Below, piece by piece: positions 54,517 through 63,305 of a stretch of 64,000 nt of DNA (the first letter of the stretch is position 1; each line of letters begins with the position of its first letter). The stretch is from an uncultured Verrucomicrobiota bacterium (lineage in GTDB: Bacteria; Verrucomicrobiota; Verrucomicrobiia; Limisphaerales; UBA1412). Under the pieces are notes generated by a model, which saw only the letters and a program-made list of their open reading frames with translations, was not told the origin of the DNA and ran no database searches. A program made the translations under genes and the position numbers. Location of the stretch: assembly GCA_944389455.1 (NCBI GenBank), contig CALXMK010000009.1:1-64000 (forward strand), given 5' to 3'.

Positions 54517-55818
54517 ATGAAGATTGATAAAATAAGTAGAAGAGACTTTTTAAAGAAGAGTTCAGTGGCTTCAGCGGCTGCCGTTGCTTTCCCTTATGTA
54601 ATGACACGTCCGGCTTTTGGTGCTCCCGGAACAGAGGGAATTCGTTTAGGTGTTATCGGTACCGGTAATCAGGGACGCGGACATCTAAACCAGGGATTAG
54701 TCTATAACAATGTGGTTGCCATCTGTGATGTGGATGACAATATGTTGGCTGCCGGTAAGAAGCGTATAGAAGATAAAGCCAAACGTACTCCCGCTACCTA
54801 TAAGGATTATCGTAAGATGTTAGAGAAGGAGGATTTGGACGCAGTATTAATAGCTACTCCGGATCATTGGCATGCACTAATGACGGTTCACGCCTGTCAG
54901 GCAGGCAAGCATGTTTATGTGGAAAAACCGATGGGATTAACTATTCATGATACCCAAATGATGCTCAAAGCGGCCCGTAAGTATAATGTAGTTGTTCAGA
55001 ATGGCAGTATGCAGCGTTCTATGCCTGGTTTCCGCGAAGCCTGTGAATATGTTCGCAATGAATATATCGGAGAGGTCAAGATGGTGCGTGTAGGATTGCC
55101 TGGGGTAAATTACAATCAACCGGATCGCCCGAATACCAATCCTCCTGCTGAGCTTGACTACGATATGTGGTTAGGTCCGGCCCCTTGGCGTCCTTATAAT
55201 CAGAATCATGTTCATTACAATTTCCGCTTCTTCTGGGATTTTGCAGGAGGACAGATGGCCAATTGGGGAGCACATCATCTCGATATCGCAGCTTGGGGTT
55301 TGGGTATGGATGAGACGGGCCCCGTCGAAATCAGCGCCCGCTGTGAGTATGACAAGAGAAAACGTTATGAAGTTCCCAGTTGGTTTGAAGTCTCTTATAA
55401 GTTTGCTAATGGAGCACGTATTATATGTGGTCAGAGCCAGCGTGACGGCACCACTTTTGAGGGACAAGATGGTACAATTTGGGTTAATCGTGGACGTCTC
55501 CAATGCTCTGTTCCTGGTGTTCTTGGCAGCAAGCTGAAGGATGATGAGATTCATCTTTATAAGAGTAATAATCATCATCAGGATTGGTATAATTGCATTC
55601 TGGCGGGTAAAGATGCCAATGGTCAGTATAAACGCCCGATTTGTGATGTAGAGATTGGTCATCACTCTACGACGATCTGCAATCTTGGTTCAATTGCTTG
55701 CCGTACAGGCCGTACTATCAAGTGGGATCCTGCTAAGGAAGAGATTATTGATGATAAAGAAGCTTCATGGTATATGGGGTATCAGTATCGGGCTCCTTAT
55801 ACCATGCCGGAGATCTAG
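54517..55818 (+). CDS. Tat-exported Gfo/Idh/MocA family oxidoreductase
   Basis: This 433-residue protein has a Tat signal (ISRRDFLKKSSVASAAAVAF), a Rossmann motif (LGVIGTGNQGRGH), the family segment ATPDHWHALMTVHACQAGKH followed by VEKPMG, and the downstream AGGQMANWGAHHLDIAAWGL. Members oxidise or reduce sugars or related polyols with NAD(P). Tat-exported forms with 'GGQ.xxxGxHHxD' are frequent in Planctomycetes and Verrucomicrobiota. The substrate is unknown. It is a single gene between two terminators. Confidence 0.92.
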   Translation: MKIDKISRRDFLKKSSVASAAAVAFPYVMTRPAFGAPGTEGIRLGVIGTGNQGRGHLNQGLVYNNVVAICDVDDNMLAAGKKRIEDKAKRTPATYKDYRKMLEKEDLDAVLIATPDHWHALMTVHACQAGKHVYVEKPMGLTIHDTQMMLKAARKYNVVVQNGSMQRSMPGFREACEYVRNEYIGEVKMVRVGLPGVNYNQPDRPNTNPPAELDYDMWLGPAPWRPYNQNHVHYNFRFFWDFAGGQMANWGAHHLDIAAWGLGMDETGPVEISARCEYDKRKRYEVPSWFEVSYKFANGARIICGQSQRDGTTFEGQDGTIWVNRGRLQCSVPGVLGSKLKDDEIHLYKSNNHHQDWYNCILAGKDANGQYKRPICDVEIGHHSTTICNLGSIACRTGRTIKWDPAKEEIIDDKEASWYMGYQYRAPYTMPEI

Positions 55819-55890
55819 TCAGAACTTTCTCCGATTGATTCAAAAACTCCCCAGCGGAGAGTGAATTTGGAGATTATCTATTTTTAAAGC

Positions 55891-55933
55891 AAAGGGGCGT
55901 TTTCCGCTTTTTCAAAGGAAACCGTCCCTTTTT
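55891..55933 (+). terminator. Terminator after the Gfo/Idh/MocA gene
   Basis: AAAGGGGCGTTTTCC (55891-55905) pairs with GGAAACCGTCCCTTT (55917-55931), with G-U pairs and T's following. Confidence 0.75.
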
Positions 55934-56048
55934 ATATTTCAAGGGAGAGTCAATGAATTTTCGTAAAAAAGAAAATTTTTTAATATCGGCGGAAGACAGG
56001 AAAAAAGTTGGCCATAAGTAGGCAGGTATGATAGGGTGAGGACGCAAG

Positions 56049-57875
56049 ATGCGGATACTTATCAAGCGAATCTGGAATTTAATCAGGCCTTATAAAGTGA
56101 GACTGGCTCTGGGGGTGTTTTTTGGTCTACTCAGCGGATTGGTTTCCCCGATGTTGGTGATTACGATTAAGATTGCCGTGAGCGTGATTTTCCCGACGGC
56201 TCATGATATGCCTTTGCTGGATCAGCTTGAGGCGGCTCCGGGGTTTGTGCAGAATTTGGTCGATTGGCTCAGCTCGTTCCTGCCAAAGGATATGTCCAAT
56301 GTTTCTACGGCAGGATTGCTGCTTATTATTGTTTGTATTCCGTTGGTGATGATTTTCAAGGGAGTGACGAGCTATGGGAATATTTACCTAATGCAATGGG
56401 TTGGAGTTCGCTCGGTGATGGATCTGAAGAATCGACTTTTTGCACATCTTTTGAATCATTCCGCCGGATTCCTCAGTAAAGGAAATACCGGAGAGCTGAT
56501 GTCGCGTATTTCAAATGATACGGCTTATATGCTCAATTCAATTACAAGAGCGATTCCGACGATTGTCAGGGATCCGATTTCTATTGTATCGCTGGCGGCG
56601 TATTTGCTGTGGAACTATCTGACATTGACTCTAATTACATTAGTGGTCTTCCCGTTATGTGTGATTCCGGTATTGATCTATTCGCAGAAAATTCGTCGTT
56701 CGATGGTAGCTTTACAGAATACGCTGGCAGCTCTGGGGAAGGTAATGCAGGAGGGTTTTACGGGAAACAGAGTCATCAAGGCGTATAATTTGGAGAAGGT
56801 GGTAAATGATAAATTTGTAGAGAACTCTCGAGAACAGGTTCGATTACAGATGAAATGTGTGAAGGCTGATGAGATCCCAGGGATTTTGATTGAGATTTTT
56901 GGAGCTACAGGAGTAGCACTTGTATTGATTTATATTCGAATAATGGGGAAGATAGATATGTCTCCGGCAGATTTTATGGCATTTATTGGGAGTTTTTTCC
57001 TAATGTATCAACCAATTAAGACGCTCAGTAAGGTGTATACCCAGCTGAATCAGGCCAAGGCAGCCAGTGACCGTATTTATGAGATGCTTGAGATTCAATC
57101 AGATGTTAAAGAACCTGCTCATCCGCAAATACTTTTATCTGGAGATGCGGAGATTGTTTTTGAGAATGTTTCTTTTAGCTATGGCAGCGGCAAGGTTCTT
57201 GATGGAATTAATTTGAGAATTAAACCGGGACAGAGTGTGGCTTTGGTGGGATCGACCGGTTCAGGCAAGAGTACTTTGATGCATCTGCTGCTGAGATTTT
57301 ATGATGTGACTTCAGGGCGGATTACGATTGGAGGAGTGGATATACGCGATGTGTTGACTCATGATTTGCGTGAGAAGATGGCTATTGTGACTCAAGATAC
57401 ATTCCTCTTTGATGATACCATTCGCAATAATATCTCTTATGGGAATCCGAAGGCGAGTTTTGCTCAAATTCAGGAGGCGGCTCGGATGGCCTTGGCTGAA
57501 GAGTTTATTCTTCAAAAGCCACAGGGATATGATACCTGGATCGGAGAGAGAGGAATTATGCTCAGCGGCGGACAGCGTCAACGGTTGGCTATTGCCCGGG
57601 CTATGTTGAGAAACGCCCCGATTTTATTGTTGGATGAGGCGACTAGTGCGCTCGATACCAAGTCGGAGCGAATTGTTCAGGCGGCTCTTGATAAGCTGAT
57701 GGCAGGCAGAACGAGTATCTGTATCGCGCACCGCCTTTCCACGATTTATGATGCGGACTTGATTGTAGTGATGGATCAAGGCAGGATTGCTGAGCAAGGA
57801 ACTCATCAAGAGTTATTGGAACGAAATGGAATTTATCGCAAGTTGTATGACTTGCAATTTACGCAGATAAGCTAG
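56049..57875 (+). CDS. MsbA-like ABC exporter (membrane and ATPase domains fused)
   Basis: This 608-residue half-transporter has a six-helix N-terminal membrane domain, including the STGLLLIIVCIPLVMIFKG-like helix region near residue 90. The C-terminal nucleotide-binding domain has Walker A (GSTGSGKST), the Q-loop VTQDTFLFDD, the signature LSGGQRQRLAIARA, Walker B (ILLLDEATSALD) and the H-loop IAHRLST. Lipid A/lipid flippases and multidrug exporters share this form. MsbA-like lipid export is the most likely role but is not provable from the sequence. Confidence 0.9.
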   Translation: MRILIKRIWNLIRPYKVRLALGVFFGLLSGLVSPMLVITIKIAVSVIFPTAHDMPLLDQLEAAPGFVQNLVDWLSSFLPKDMSNVSTAGLLLIIVCIPLVMIFKGVTSYGNIYLMQWVGVRSVMDLKNRLFAHLLNHSAGFLSKGNTGELMSRISNDTAYMLNSITRAIPTIVRDPISIVSLAAYLLWNYLTLTLITLVVFPLCVIPVLIYSQKIRRSMVALQNTLAALGKVMQEGFTGNRVIKAYNLEKVVNDKFVENSREQVRLQMKCVKADEIPGILIEIFGATGVALVLIYIRIMGKIDMSPADFMAFIGSFFLMYQPIKTLSKVYTQLNQAKAASDRIYEMLEIQSDVKEPAHPQILLSGDAEIVFENVSFSYGSGKVLDGINLRIKPGQSVALVGSTGSGKSTLMHLLLRFYDVTSGRITIGGVDIRDVLTHDLREKMAIVTQDTFLFDDTIRNNISYGNPKASFAQIQEAARMALAEEFILQKPQGYDTWIGERGIMLSGGQRQRLAIARAMLRNAPILLLDEATSALDTKSERIVQAALDKLMAGRTSICIAHRLSTIYDADLIVVMDQGRIAEQGTHQELLERNGIYRKLYDLQFTQIS

Positions 57876-57929
57876 GAGAGGAAGCGAGAGGAAATCAGAG
57901 GATAGGGGAAAGCACTCTGAGATCTTTTA

Positions 57930-59309
57930 TCAGTCGTTTTGGATAAATTTTCCAGGATTAAGGATATTTTGAGGGTCTAGAGCTTTTTTAATACGTTGAT
58001 GGAGTAGACGTTCTTCTGGGGTGGTGGCAAGCTCCCACCAAGGGAGTTTAGAGAGTCCTATTCCGTGTTCTCCTGTGATTTTTCCTCCCCAGTTGAGGAC
58101 TTGTTGAAAGATTGCCTGAGTAAGTTCTCGGCTGATTTCCGTTTGCTGCTGGTTATCTGGCTTAATCATAATATTCGTGTGGATATTGCCGTCGCCTGCA
58201 TGTCCAAAGCATGCAATAGGGATTCCATATTTCTGTTGGAGAGAATCGGTAAATTCAAAGTATTCTTCTAATTTTCCGCGGGGAATGACGATGTCATGAT
58301 TAATTTTTTTTAGACCGGTATCCCGAAGTCCGTAGGAAAATTCACGCCGTATGGCCCAGATGTTCTCACATTCATTGTTGCCTCTGGCAATCTGAAGAGA
58401 ACGTGCTCCAGCCCGAAGAAGGTGTTCATGAGCTTGAAGTATCTCCGCGCAGACGCTCTGTTCTTGGCCGTCGAGTTCCAGAATGAGATGAGCTCCAGAG
58501 TCTTTAAAGATATCACTGCCAGTTCGTTTCCACGCAGCTTGAAGAGTGAATTTATCTGCCAGTTCCATAGCGCTGGGAAGAAGCCCGGAGCGAAAAACGG
58601 ACCGTATAGCTTTGGCGGCATCAGTCATGGATAAAAAACCAGCTGAGAGGCAGGCTCGGAAAGGGGGGAGGGGAATCAGTTTGAGAATAGCCTCCGTGAC
58701 AATTCCAAGCATGCCTTCGGCACCTACAAAGAAGCGGCAGAGATCAAAACCGGTTTTATTTTTGTGGGTTCGGCCTCCCAGATAGCAGATTGTTCCATCA
58801 GCCAGAACGACGGTTAGTCCAAGAATATAATCACGAGTAACACCGTATTTGAGACAGCGAGGACCTCCTGCGTTGGTTGAAATATTGCCTCCAATAGAAC
58901 TTTCAGCCCGTCCGGCGGGATCGGGGGGATAGAATAATCCTTTTTTTTCTACTTCGGCCTGCAGTTGGGCTGTGATTACGCCAGGTTGGGTGATGACTAT
59001 AAAATCTTCCGAACTGATTTCCAGAATCTGATTCATCCTTTCCAGAGAGAGGACAATTCCATTGCGTACAGGAGTAGCTCCCCCGCAGTATCCTACTCCA
59101 GCGCCGCGCGGAGTAACGGGAATTTGATGAGTGTTGGCAAATTGGAGTATAGTGGCTATTTGCTGTGTATCAGAAGGGAATGCCACTGCTTGAGGAGGAT
59201 TAGAAGCGCCGATATATTTATCATGAGAACATCGTTCCAAGTCTTCGGGAGAAAAGCTGATGACACCTTCTGGGAGGGATATTTTCAATTTATTCAAAAT
59301 CGGGTTCAT
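57930..59309 (-). CDS. FAD-linked oxidase, GlcD/D-lactate dehydrogenase family
   Basis: This 459-residue protein has the FAD-binding (PCMH) N-terminal domain (AVAFPSDTQQIATIL, then VTPRGAGVGYCGGA, GGNISTNAGGPRCLKYG). The C-terminal FAD oxidase domain has CFGHAGDGNIHTNIMI and ITGEHGIGLSKLPW. This is the GlcD/Dld layout. It would oxidise a 2-hydroxyacid such as glycolate or D-lactate. Without GlcE/GlcF next to it the substrate is open. It is transcribed against its neighbours. Confidence 0.9.
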   Translation of the reverse strand: MNPILNKLKISLPEGVISFSPEDLERCSHDKYIGASNPPQAVAFPSDTQQIATILQFANTHQIPVTPRGAGVGYCGGATPVRNGIVLSLERMNQILEISSEDFIVITQPGVITAQLQAEVEKKGLFYPPDPAGRAESSIGGNISTNAGGPRCLKYGVTRDYILGLTVVLADGTICYLGGRTHKNKTGFDLCRFFVGAEGMLGIVTEAILKLIPLPPFRACLSAGFLSMTDAAKAIRSVFRSGLLPSAMELADKFTLQAAWKRTGSDIFKDSGAHLILELDGQEQSVCAEILQAHEHLLRAGARSLQIARGNNECENIWAIRREFSYGLRDTGLKKINHDIVIPRGKLEEYFEFTDSLQQKYGIPIACFGHAGDGNIHTNIMIKPDNQQQTEISRELTQAIFQQVLNWGGKITGEHGIGLSKLPWWELATTPEERLLHQRIKKALDPQNILNPGKFIQND

Positions 59310-59556
59310 TTATTATTAGACGGTGATTTGCTTAAAATCTTATGAATTCTGATTGAAAAGCGGTAGCTCAAGTTTTAGAGTAGTCAGGATCATGTGTTGA
59401 CTCAACTGAAATAGGAATTCTATCGTTTGGACTTAGAGGTGTCAATTTAAAATTCAATTTTTTTTAAATCTTCTTATAAATTTATGAGCGTCTTTTTAGT
59501 AAAGATGATTGGATTTTACTTGTCGTCAAATCGGTTTGAGATTACTGTAGCCGCAG

Positions 59557-60144
59557 GTGAGTGAGTTGGAACAGAACGACGAATCCCTAATGCTGCGGAT
59601 GAAAGAAGGCGATTATACTGTTTTTGCGGTATTGGTTAATCGTTATAAGCAGTCTGTAGTCAATCTGATAGCTCATATATTAGGGGATAATATTGATGCA
59701 GAAGATATTGCTCAGCAAGTTTTTATACAGGTTTATAGACACGCTGTCAATTATGAGGTTCGCTCTAAATTTACCACATGGCTTTTTACAATAGCGCGAA
59801 ATTTATCATTAAATGAGATTCGTCGTCGAAAGCGTCACCCTGCCGATTCAATGGATGAGGATCAGAAAGGAGAAGAAGGTGAGTTTACTCATCAGTATGA
59901 GGATAAGAAAATGGTTTCTCCAGATGTCGCGCTGCAGAATCAAGAGGTTATGAAGCAACTCAAGAGAGTATTGGCGGAGTTGCCTGAAAAGCAACGAACT
60001 GCTTTGTTGCTTTTTCAGGAACAGGGACTTTCTTATGAGGAAATTTCGCAGGTGCTGGAAATTTCTCTTTCTTCAACCAAATCGCTAATATTTCGAGCCA
60101 GAGATACTTTGAAGCGAGAATTAAGGAATTATTTATCTTTATAA
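59557..60144 (+). CDS. ECF-type RNA polymerase sigma factor
   Basis: This 195-residue sigma-70 family protein has a GTG start (GTG AGT GAG TTG). Region 2 is FAVLVNRYKQSVVNL, IDAEDIAQQVFIQVYRHA, and TWLFTIARNLSLNEIRRRKR; region 4 is ALLLFQEQGLSYEEISQVLE followed by STKSLIFRARDTLKR. The two are separated by an acidic, charged linker. ECF factors are usually held by an anti-sigma; the next gene is the obvious candidate. Confidence 0.92.
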   Translation: MSELEQNDESLMLRMKEGDYTVFAVLVNRYKQSVVNLIAHILGDNIDAEDIAQQVFIQVYRHAVNYEVRSKFTTWLFTIARNLSLNEIRRRKRHPADSMDEDQKGEEGEFTHQYEDKKMVSPDVALQNQEVMKQLKRVLAELPEKQRTALLLFQEQGLSYEEISQVLEISLSSTKSLIFRARDTLKRELRNYLSL

Positions 60145-60198
60145 AGCAACTTGATCCATTTTCCAGTGTTATGAGTAATAGAGGGCTTGAACAGGCTT

Positions 60199-60765
60199 AT
60201 GAGAGAGAGTCTTGAAAAGTTTTTTGAAAGTTCTAGGAAGAGAGATCTTACTGAAGTAGAGAAGGTTGAACTAGAGGAACTTTTAAATCAGGATGCCGAT
60301 TTGCGCCAAGAATGGAAAGAAGAGCAAGCATTGAATCGATTATTAGATTCTTTGCCTAATGTGCCTCTTTCTGAAGATTTTACGCAAAAAGTTCTTAATC
60401 AGACAGTAGCTCAGAAAACGAAGAAAGTTTATTCCGAAGATCTTAGGTCTCAAAGTGAAACTCTTTCTCTAGCTTTCAAGGTTCGACTCCATCGTTTTTG
60501 GGGAGGACGATGGATGCAGACTGCCGCGGTATTTTGTTTATTGTTTTCTCTGTTGTTTGGAGGATATCTTTGGCAATCGCAGAAGTTTACGGAAAATCAA
60601 AGGATTGCTCAGTCTATTGCCTCATTGGCTGATACGGCTGACGAGGTACAAACGGTGGTTAACTCTGATCTCGAGGCAATCTATGTTCTGGGTGAATATG
60701 GGGATTCAGAGTCCGAGGAGAGTGGCCTAGACAGTGAGTTATGGGTGGCCATGATTTCTTATTAG
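60199..60765 (+). CDS. Putative anti-sigma factor
   Basis: This ~188-residue protein has a soluble acidic N-terminal part (residues ~1-90), one membrane helix (TAAVFCLLFSLLFGGYLW), and a short outer part with EYGDSESEESGLDSELW. It lacks the zinc-binding HxxxCxxC of ZAS anti-sigmas. The position directly after the ECF gene and before a DUF3106 gene is typical of anti-sigma factors. The ATG 60199 is preferred; TTG 60187 is in frame but has no properly spaced Shine-Dalgarno. Confidence 0.6.
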   Translation: MRESLEKFFESSRKRDLTEVEKVELEELLNQDADLRQEWKEEQALNRLLDSLPNVPLSEDFTQKVLNQTVAQKTKKVYSEDLRSQSETLSLAFKVRLHRFWGGRWMQTAAVFCLLFSLLFGGYLWQSQKFTENQRIAQSIASLADTADEVQTVVNSDLEAIYVLGEYGDSESEESGLDSELWVAMISY

Positions 60766-60769
60766 GTAA

Positions 60770-62065
60770 ATGAATAAAGTGTCATTAAGAATGAGAGGAT
60801 TACTATTGGCAGCATTGACATATTCGCTGATGGGGATACTTTCACTTTTTGCGGAAGAAGGGAAGGAACCTTTGCTTTCTCTGCCGCAAAAGGTGAATAG
60901 TAAACTGCCAGAGTTTCCTCCCGCTCCTCCGGATTCTGGACTAAAGTTTCCTTGTCCGACAGAGACAGGAAAAGCTCCGGAATCGCCTTTTTTTATTTTT
61001 CGTAAGGCACTTCAGATGACACCAGAGGATCAGGAGCAGTTTATTCAAGGAGCCCCAGAGGGATTTCGTGAGTTGATGCGATCGAAGCTGGAGATGTATA
61101 AGGAGATGCCAGAGCAAAAGCGAGAGTGGAATTTACAGTTATTGGATTTGCGTTGGTATCTCTTTTGCGGACTTCGGATTAAACCGGAGCAGATTGATTC
61201 TTATATTGAATCGGTTCCAGAGGACTATAGAGATATCATCTCTTGGCGATTGAAAAGATGGTTTGATTTAACTACAGAGGAGCGTTCCAGTATTCTTGAA
61301 ATGATGGAGAGTTCTCGAGAACAGATTCAGAAGAATGTTCTTAAAAAATGGCAGCAAGAGAATGCACCTAGAATGGGGAGAGGTCATGGGAAAGGACATG
61401 GTCCAGGAAATGGCCACAGGGGAGAGGAAGGCAGGGGCTTCGGAAGAGGAATGGGATATGGAGGGCCAGGACCAAGGTGGATGAATCCTCCTGTTCCAGA
61501 AGATTTTTCTAATAAGACTAATTTAGAAGATGAGAGCGATGTGTTTCCAGAACCTCCAATGCCGCTAAGAGGCAGAGAATGGAATCCACAATGGATGGCC
61601 AGACATCATAAAGATCCTCCTCCTTGGAGTGGATATGGAAATAGGGACAGCAATGAGCGACAAACTTGGATGGAGATTAATAATTTCTTCAGAATGAGCC
61701 AAGAGGAGCGCGAACGCGTTATGGAGTGTCTTCCTAAAGATGTCCGAAGAAGAACATGGGATGTAGTAAATCTGTTAGAAAAAATGACCCCGGTTCAAAG
61801 GCAGACTTCGATGAAGATTTTGCTGGAGATATCCAAACTATCTCCTGCAGAGAGGATGAATTATATTCAAGGAGCAGAGCGTTGGCGCTCTCTAACAGAA
61901 GAGGAAAAACAGTTTTTCCGCGTCATGTGTCTTCCTCCAGAACCAATTTTACATCCGAAACCAGGACCGAGTATAAGTAAGAAGACGATTGAAAGTAATA
62001 GAGATAATGTGTCTATAAAAAGAACTGAATCTGATAGAAAATTGTTTCAATCAAATCCAGATTAG
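60770..62065 (+). CDS. Exported DUF3106-like protein with a Gly/His/Met-rich middle
   Basis: This 431-residue protein has a signal (GLLLAALTYSLMGILSLFAEE). Repeated helices of the type LTTEERSSILEMMESS and MSQEERERVMECLPKDVRR, the DUF3106 pattern, are separated by a low-complexity segment with RGHGKGHGPGNGHRG and GRGMGYGGPGPRWMNPP. The helices resemble Spy/CpxP-type stress or metal-sensing periplasmic proteins. The ECF-anti-sigma-DUF3106 order suggests it is the outer sensing part of the module. A metal role is inferred from the His-rich stretch and the neighbouring CDF gene. Confidence 0.7.
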   Translation: MNKVSLRMRGLLLAALTYSLMGILSLFAEEGKEPLLSLPQKVNSKLPEFPPAPPDSGLKFPCPTETGKAPESPFFIFRKALQMTPEDQEQFIQGAPEGFRELMRSKLEMYKEMPEQKREWNLQLLDLRWYLFCGLRIKPEQIDSYIESVPEDYRDIISWRLKRWFDLTTEERSSILEMMESSREQIQKNVLKKWQQENAPRMGRGHGKGHGPGNGHRGEEGRGFGRGMGYGGPGPRWMNPPVPEDFSNKTNLEDESDVFPEPPMPLRGREWNPQWMARHHKDPPPWSGYGNRDSNERQTWMEINNFFRMSQEERERVMECLPKDVRRRTWDVVNLLEKMTPVQRQTSMKILLEISKLSPAERMNYIQGAERWRSLTEEEKQFFRVMCLPPEPILHPKPGPSISKKTIESNRDNVSIKRTESDRKLFQSNPD

Positions 62066-62109
62066 GATTTTAGATTGAAAAAGGTCTGGAAACTTCTTTT
62101 TAGAGGAAT

Positions 62110-63081
62110 TTAAGGGGTGTTATAGGGAGGAAGGTTGAGTTTTTTTCTTGCGTCTGGTGAGAGTGCGCAGTTTTGTAGACAGGACTCAGAACATTCATCA
62201 CACGGTTCAAAATGAATAGTAACACTGCAGTTCTTTAGGTGTTTTTCGATATCGTTCTGAATTTGATGATTAAGTTCGTGAGCTTTGTAAATAGGCATAT
62301 TGCGGTCTACTTTGAGGTGAAAATCAATAAAACGATAAGCTCCTACGCTACGAGTCCTGAATTTATGAAAGCTACGGATAATGGGGCTAAAGTGGAAAAT
62401 ATGTTCCAGAATAATTTTCTCTTCTTCTTTTGGAAGAGAGGGATCCATTAGTTCATTAAAAGATTGAATAATGAGAGAAATCCCTGTCTTGAGAATGAAA
62501 AGCGCCACAATTATGCCGATAAAAGGGTCAATCAGGTGGAGATTGACTTGAGGAAACAGAAGATTGCCTATCCATACAATTAAGAGCCCCAGCATGACGC
62601 CGGCAGAGGTCCAGACATCGGTCATCAGGTGCCAGGCATCTCCTTTGAGCGCAGGAGATTGCGTGACGGAGGCTATTTTGAATAAATGGCGTGAGACCAG
62701 AAGATTAATCAGTGAGGAGATGAACATGATCAGTACTCCCAGCCATAGATTGTGAATAGGTCCCGGATGAAGAATTTTCTGAATTGATTCCCAGATAATC
62801 CAGCCGGAAGCCAAGATAATAAGGGCAGCCTCAATAGCACTTGAAATATTTTCAATGCGTCCATGTCCATAAGGATGTCCTTTATCAGGAGGAGCGGAGG
62901 ATGTCTTAACCGCAAAATAAGCGATGACCGCGGCTAATAAATCAGTACAGGAATGGATAGCTTCTGAAATAATAGAGACTGAACCAATCAGAATTCCGAT
63001 GATAAATTTGCCGATTACAAGAAGCGTGTTTGAACAAACGGAGAGGATTGCGGCTTTGCTCTTAATATCAGATTGATTCAC
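62110..63081 (-). CDS. Cation diffusion facilitator with a cysteine-rich C-terminus
   Basis: This CDF protein of ~324 residues has six helices and the metal-site motifs HSCTDLLAA and HLMTDVWTSAGV (Asp/His sites in helices 2 and 5), plus HPYGHGRIE. The C-terminal cytoplasmic domain ends with an unusual Cys-rich segment, CDECSESCLQNCALSP. A GTG start at 63081 (NQSDIKSK...) fits the family length. The open frame extends to a TTG at 63168 without a Shine-Dalgarno. Most CDFs export Zn2+, Co2+, Fe2+ or Mn2+ against protons. It converges on the DUF3106 gene. Confidence 0.85.
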   Translation of the reverse strand: MNQSDIKSKAAILSVCSNTLLVIGKFIIGILIGSVSIISEAIHSCTDLLAAVIAYFAVKTSSAPPDKGHPYGHGRIENISSAIEAALIILASGWIIWESIQKILHPGPIHNLWLGVLIMFISSLINLLVSRHLFKIASVTQSPALKGDAWHLMTDVWTSAGVMLGLLIVWIGNLLFPQVNLHLIDPFIGIIVALFILKTGISLIIQSFNELMDPSLPKEEEKIILEHIFHFSPIIRSFHKFRTRSVGAYRFIDFHLKVDRNMPIYKAHELNHQIQNDIEKHLKNCSVTIHFEPCDECSESCLQNCALSPDARKKLNLPPYNTP

Positions 63082-63305
63082 GATTTTTTTGTTATTGGGC
63101 GTTATAGAAGGAAATATCAGATTCCTTATTGCAAAATTGAGGTTATCCTTTTTTAGGCTGAGGAGCAAGTTTTTTATTGAGTGCAGGAAGAATAATAAGA
63201 TAAAGGAAAAAAGAGGTTCTAGTTAAAGTAAATTAAAATAGAGTGTGAGAAGTTTTAAGTTGATTTTTCTCTGTTTTTTTGCTTAATTTTAAGAGGAGAT
63301 AGTTG

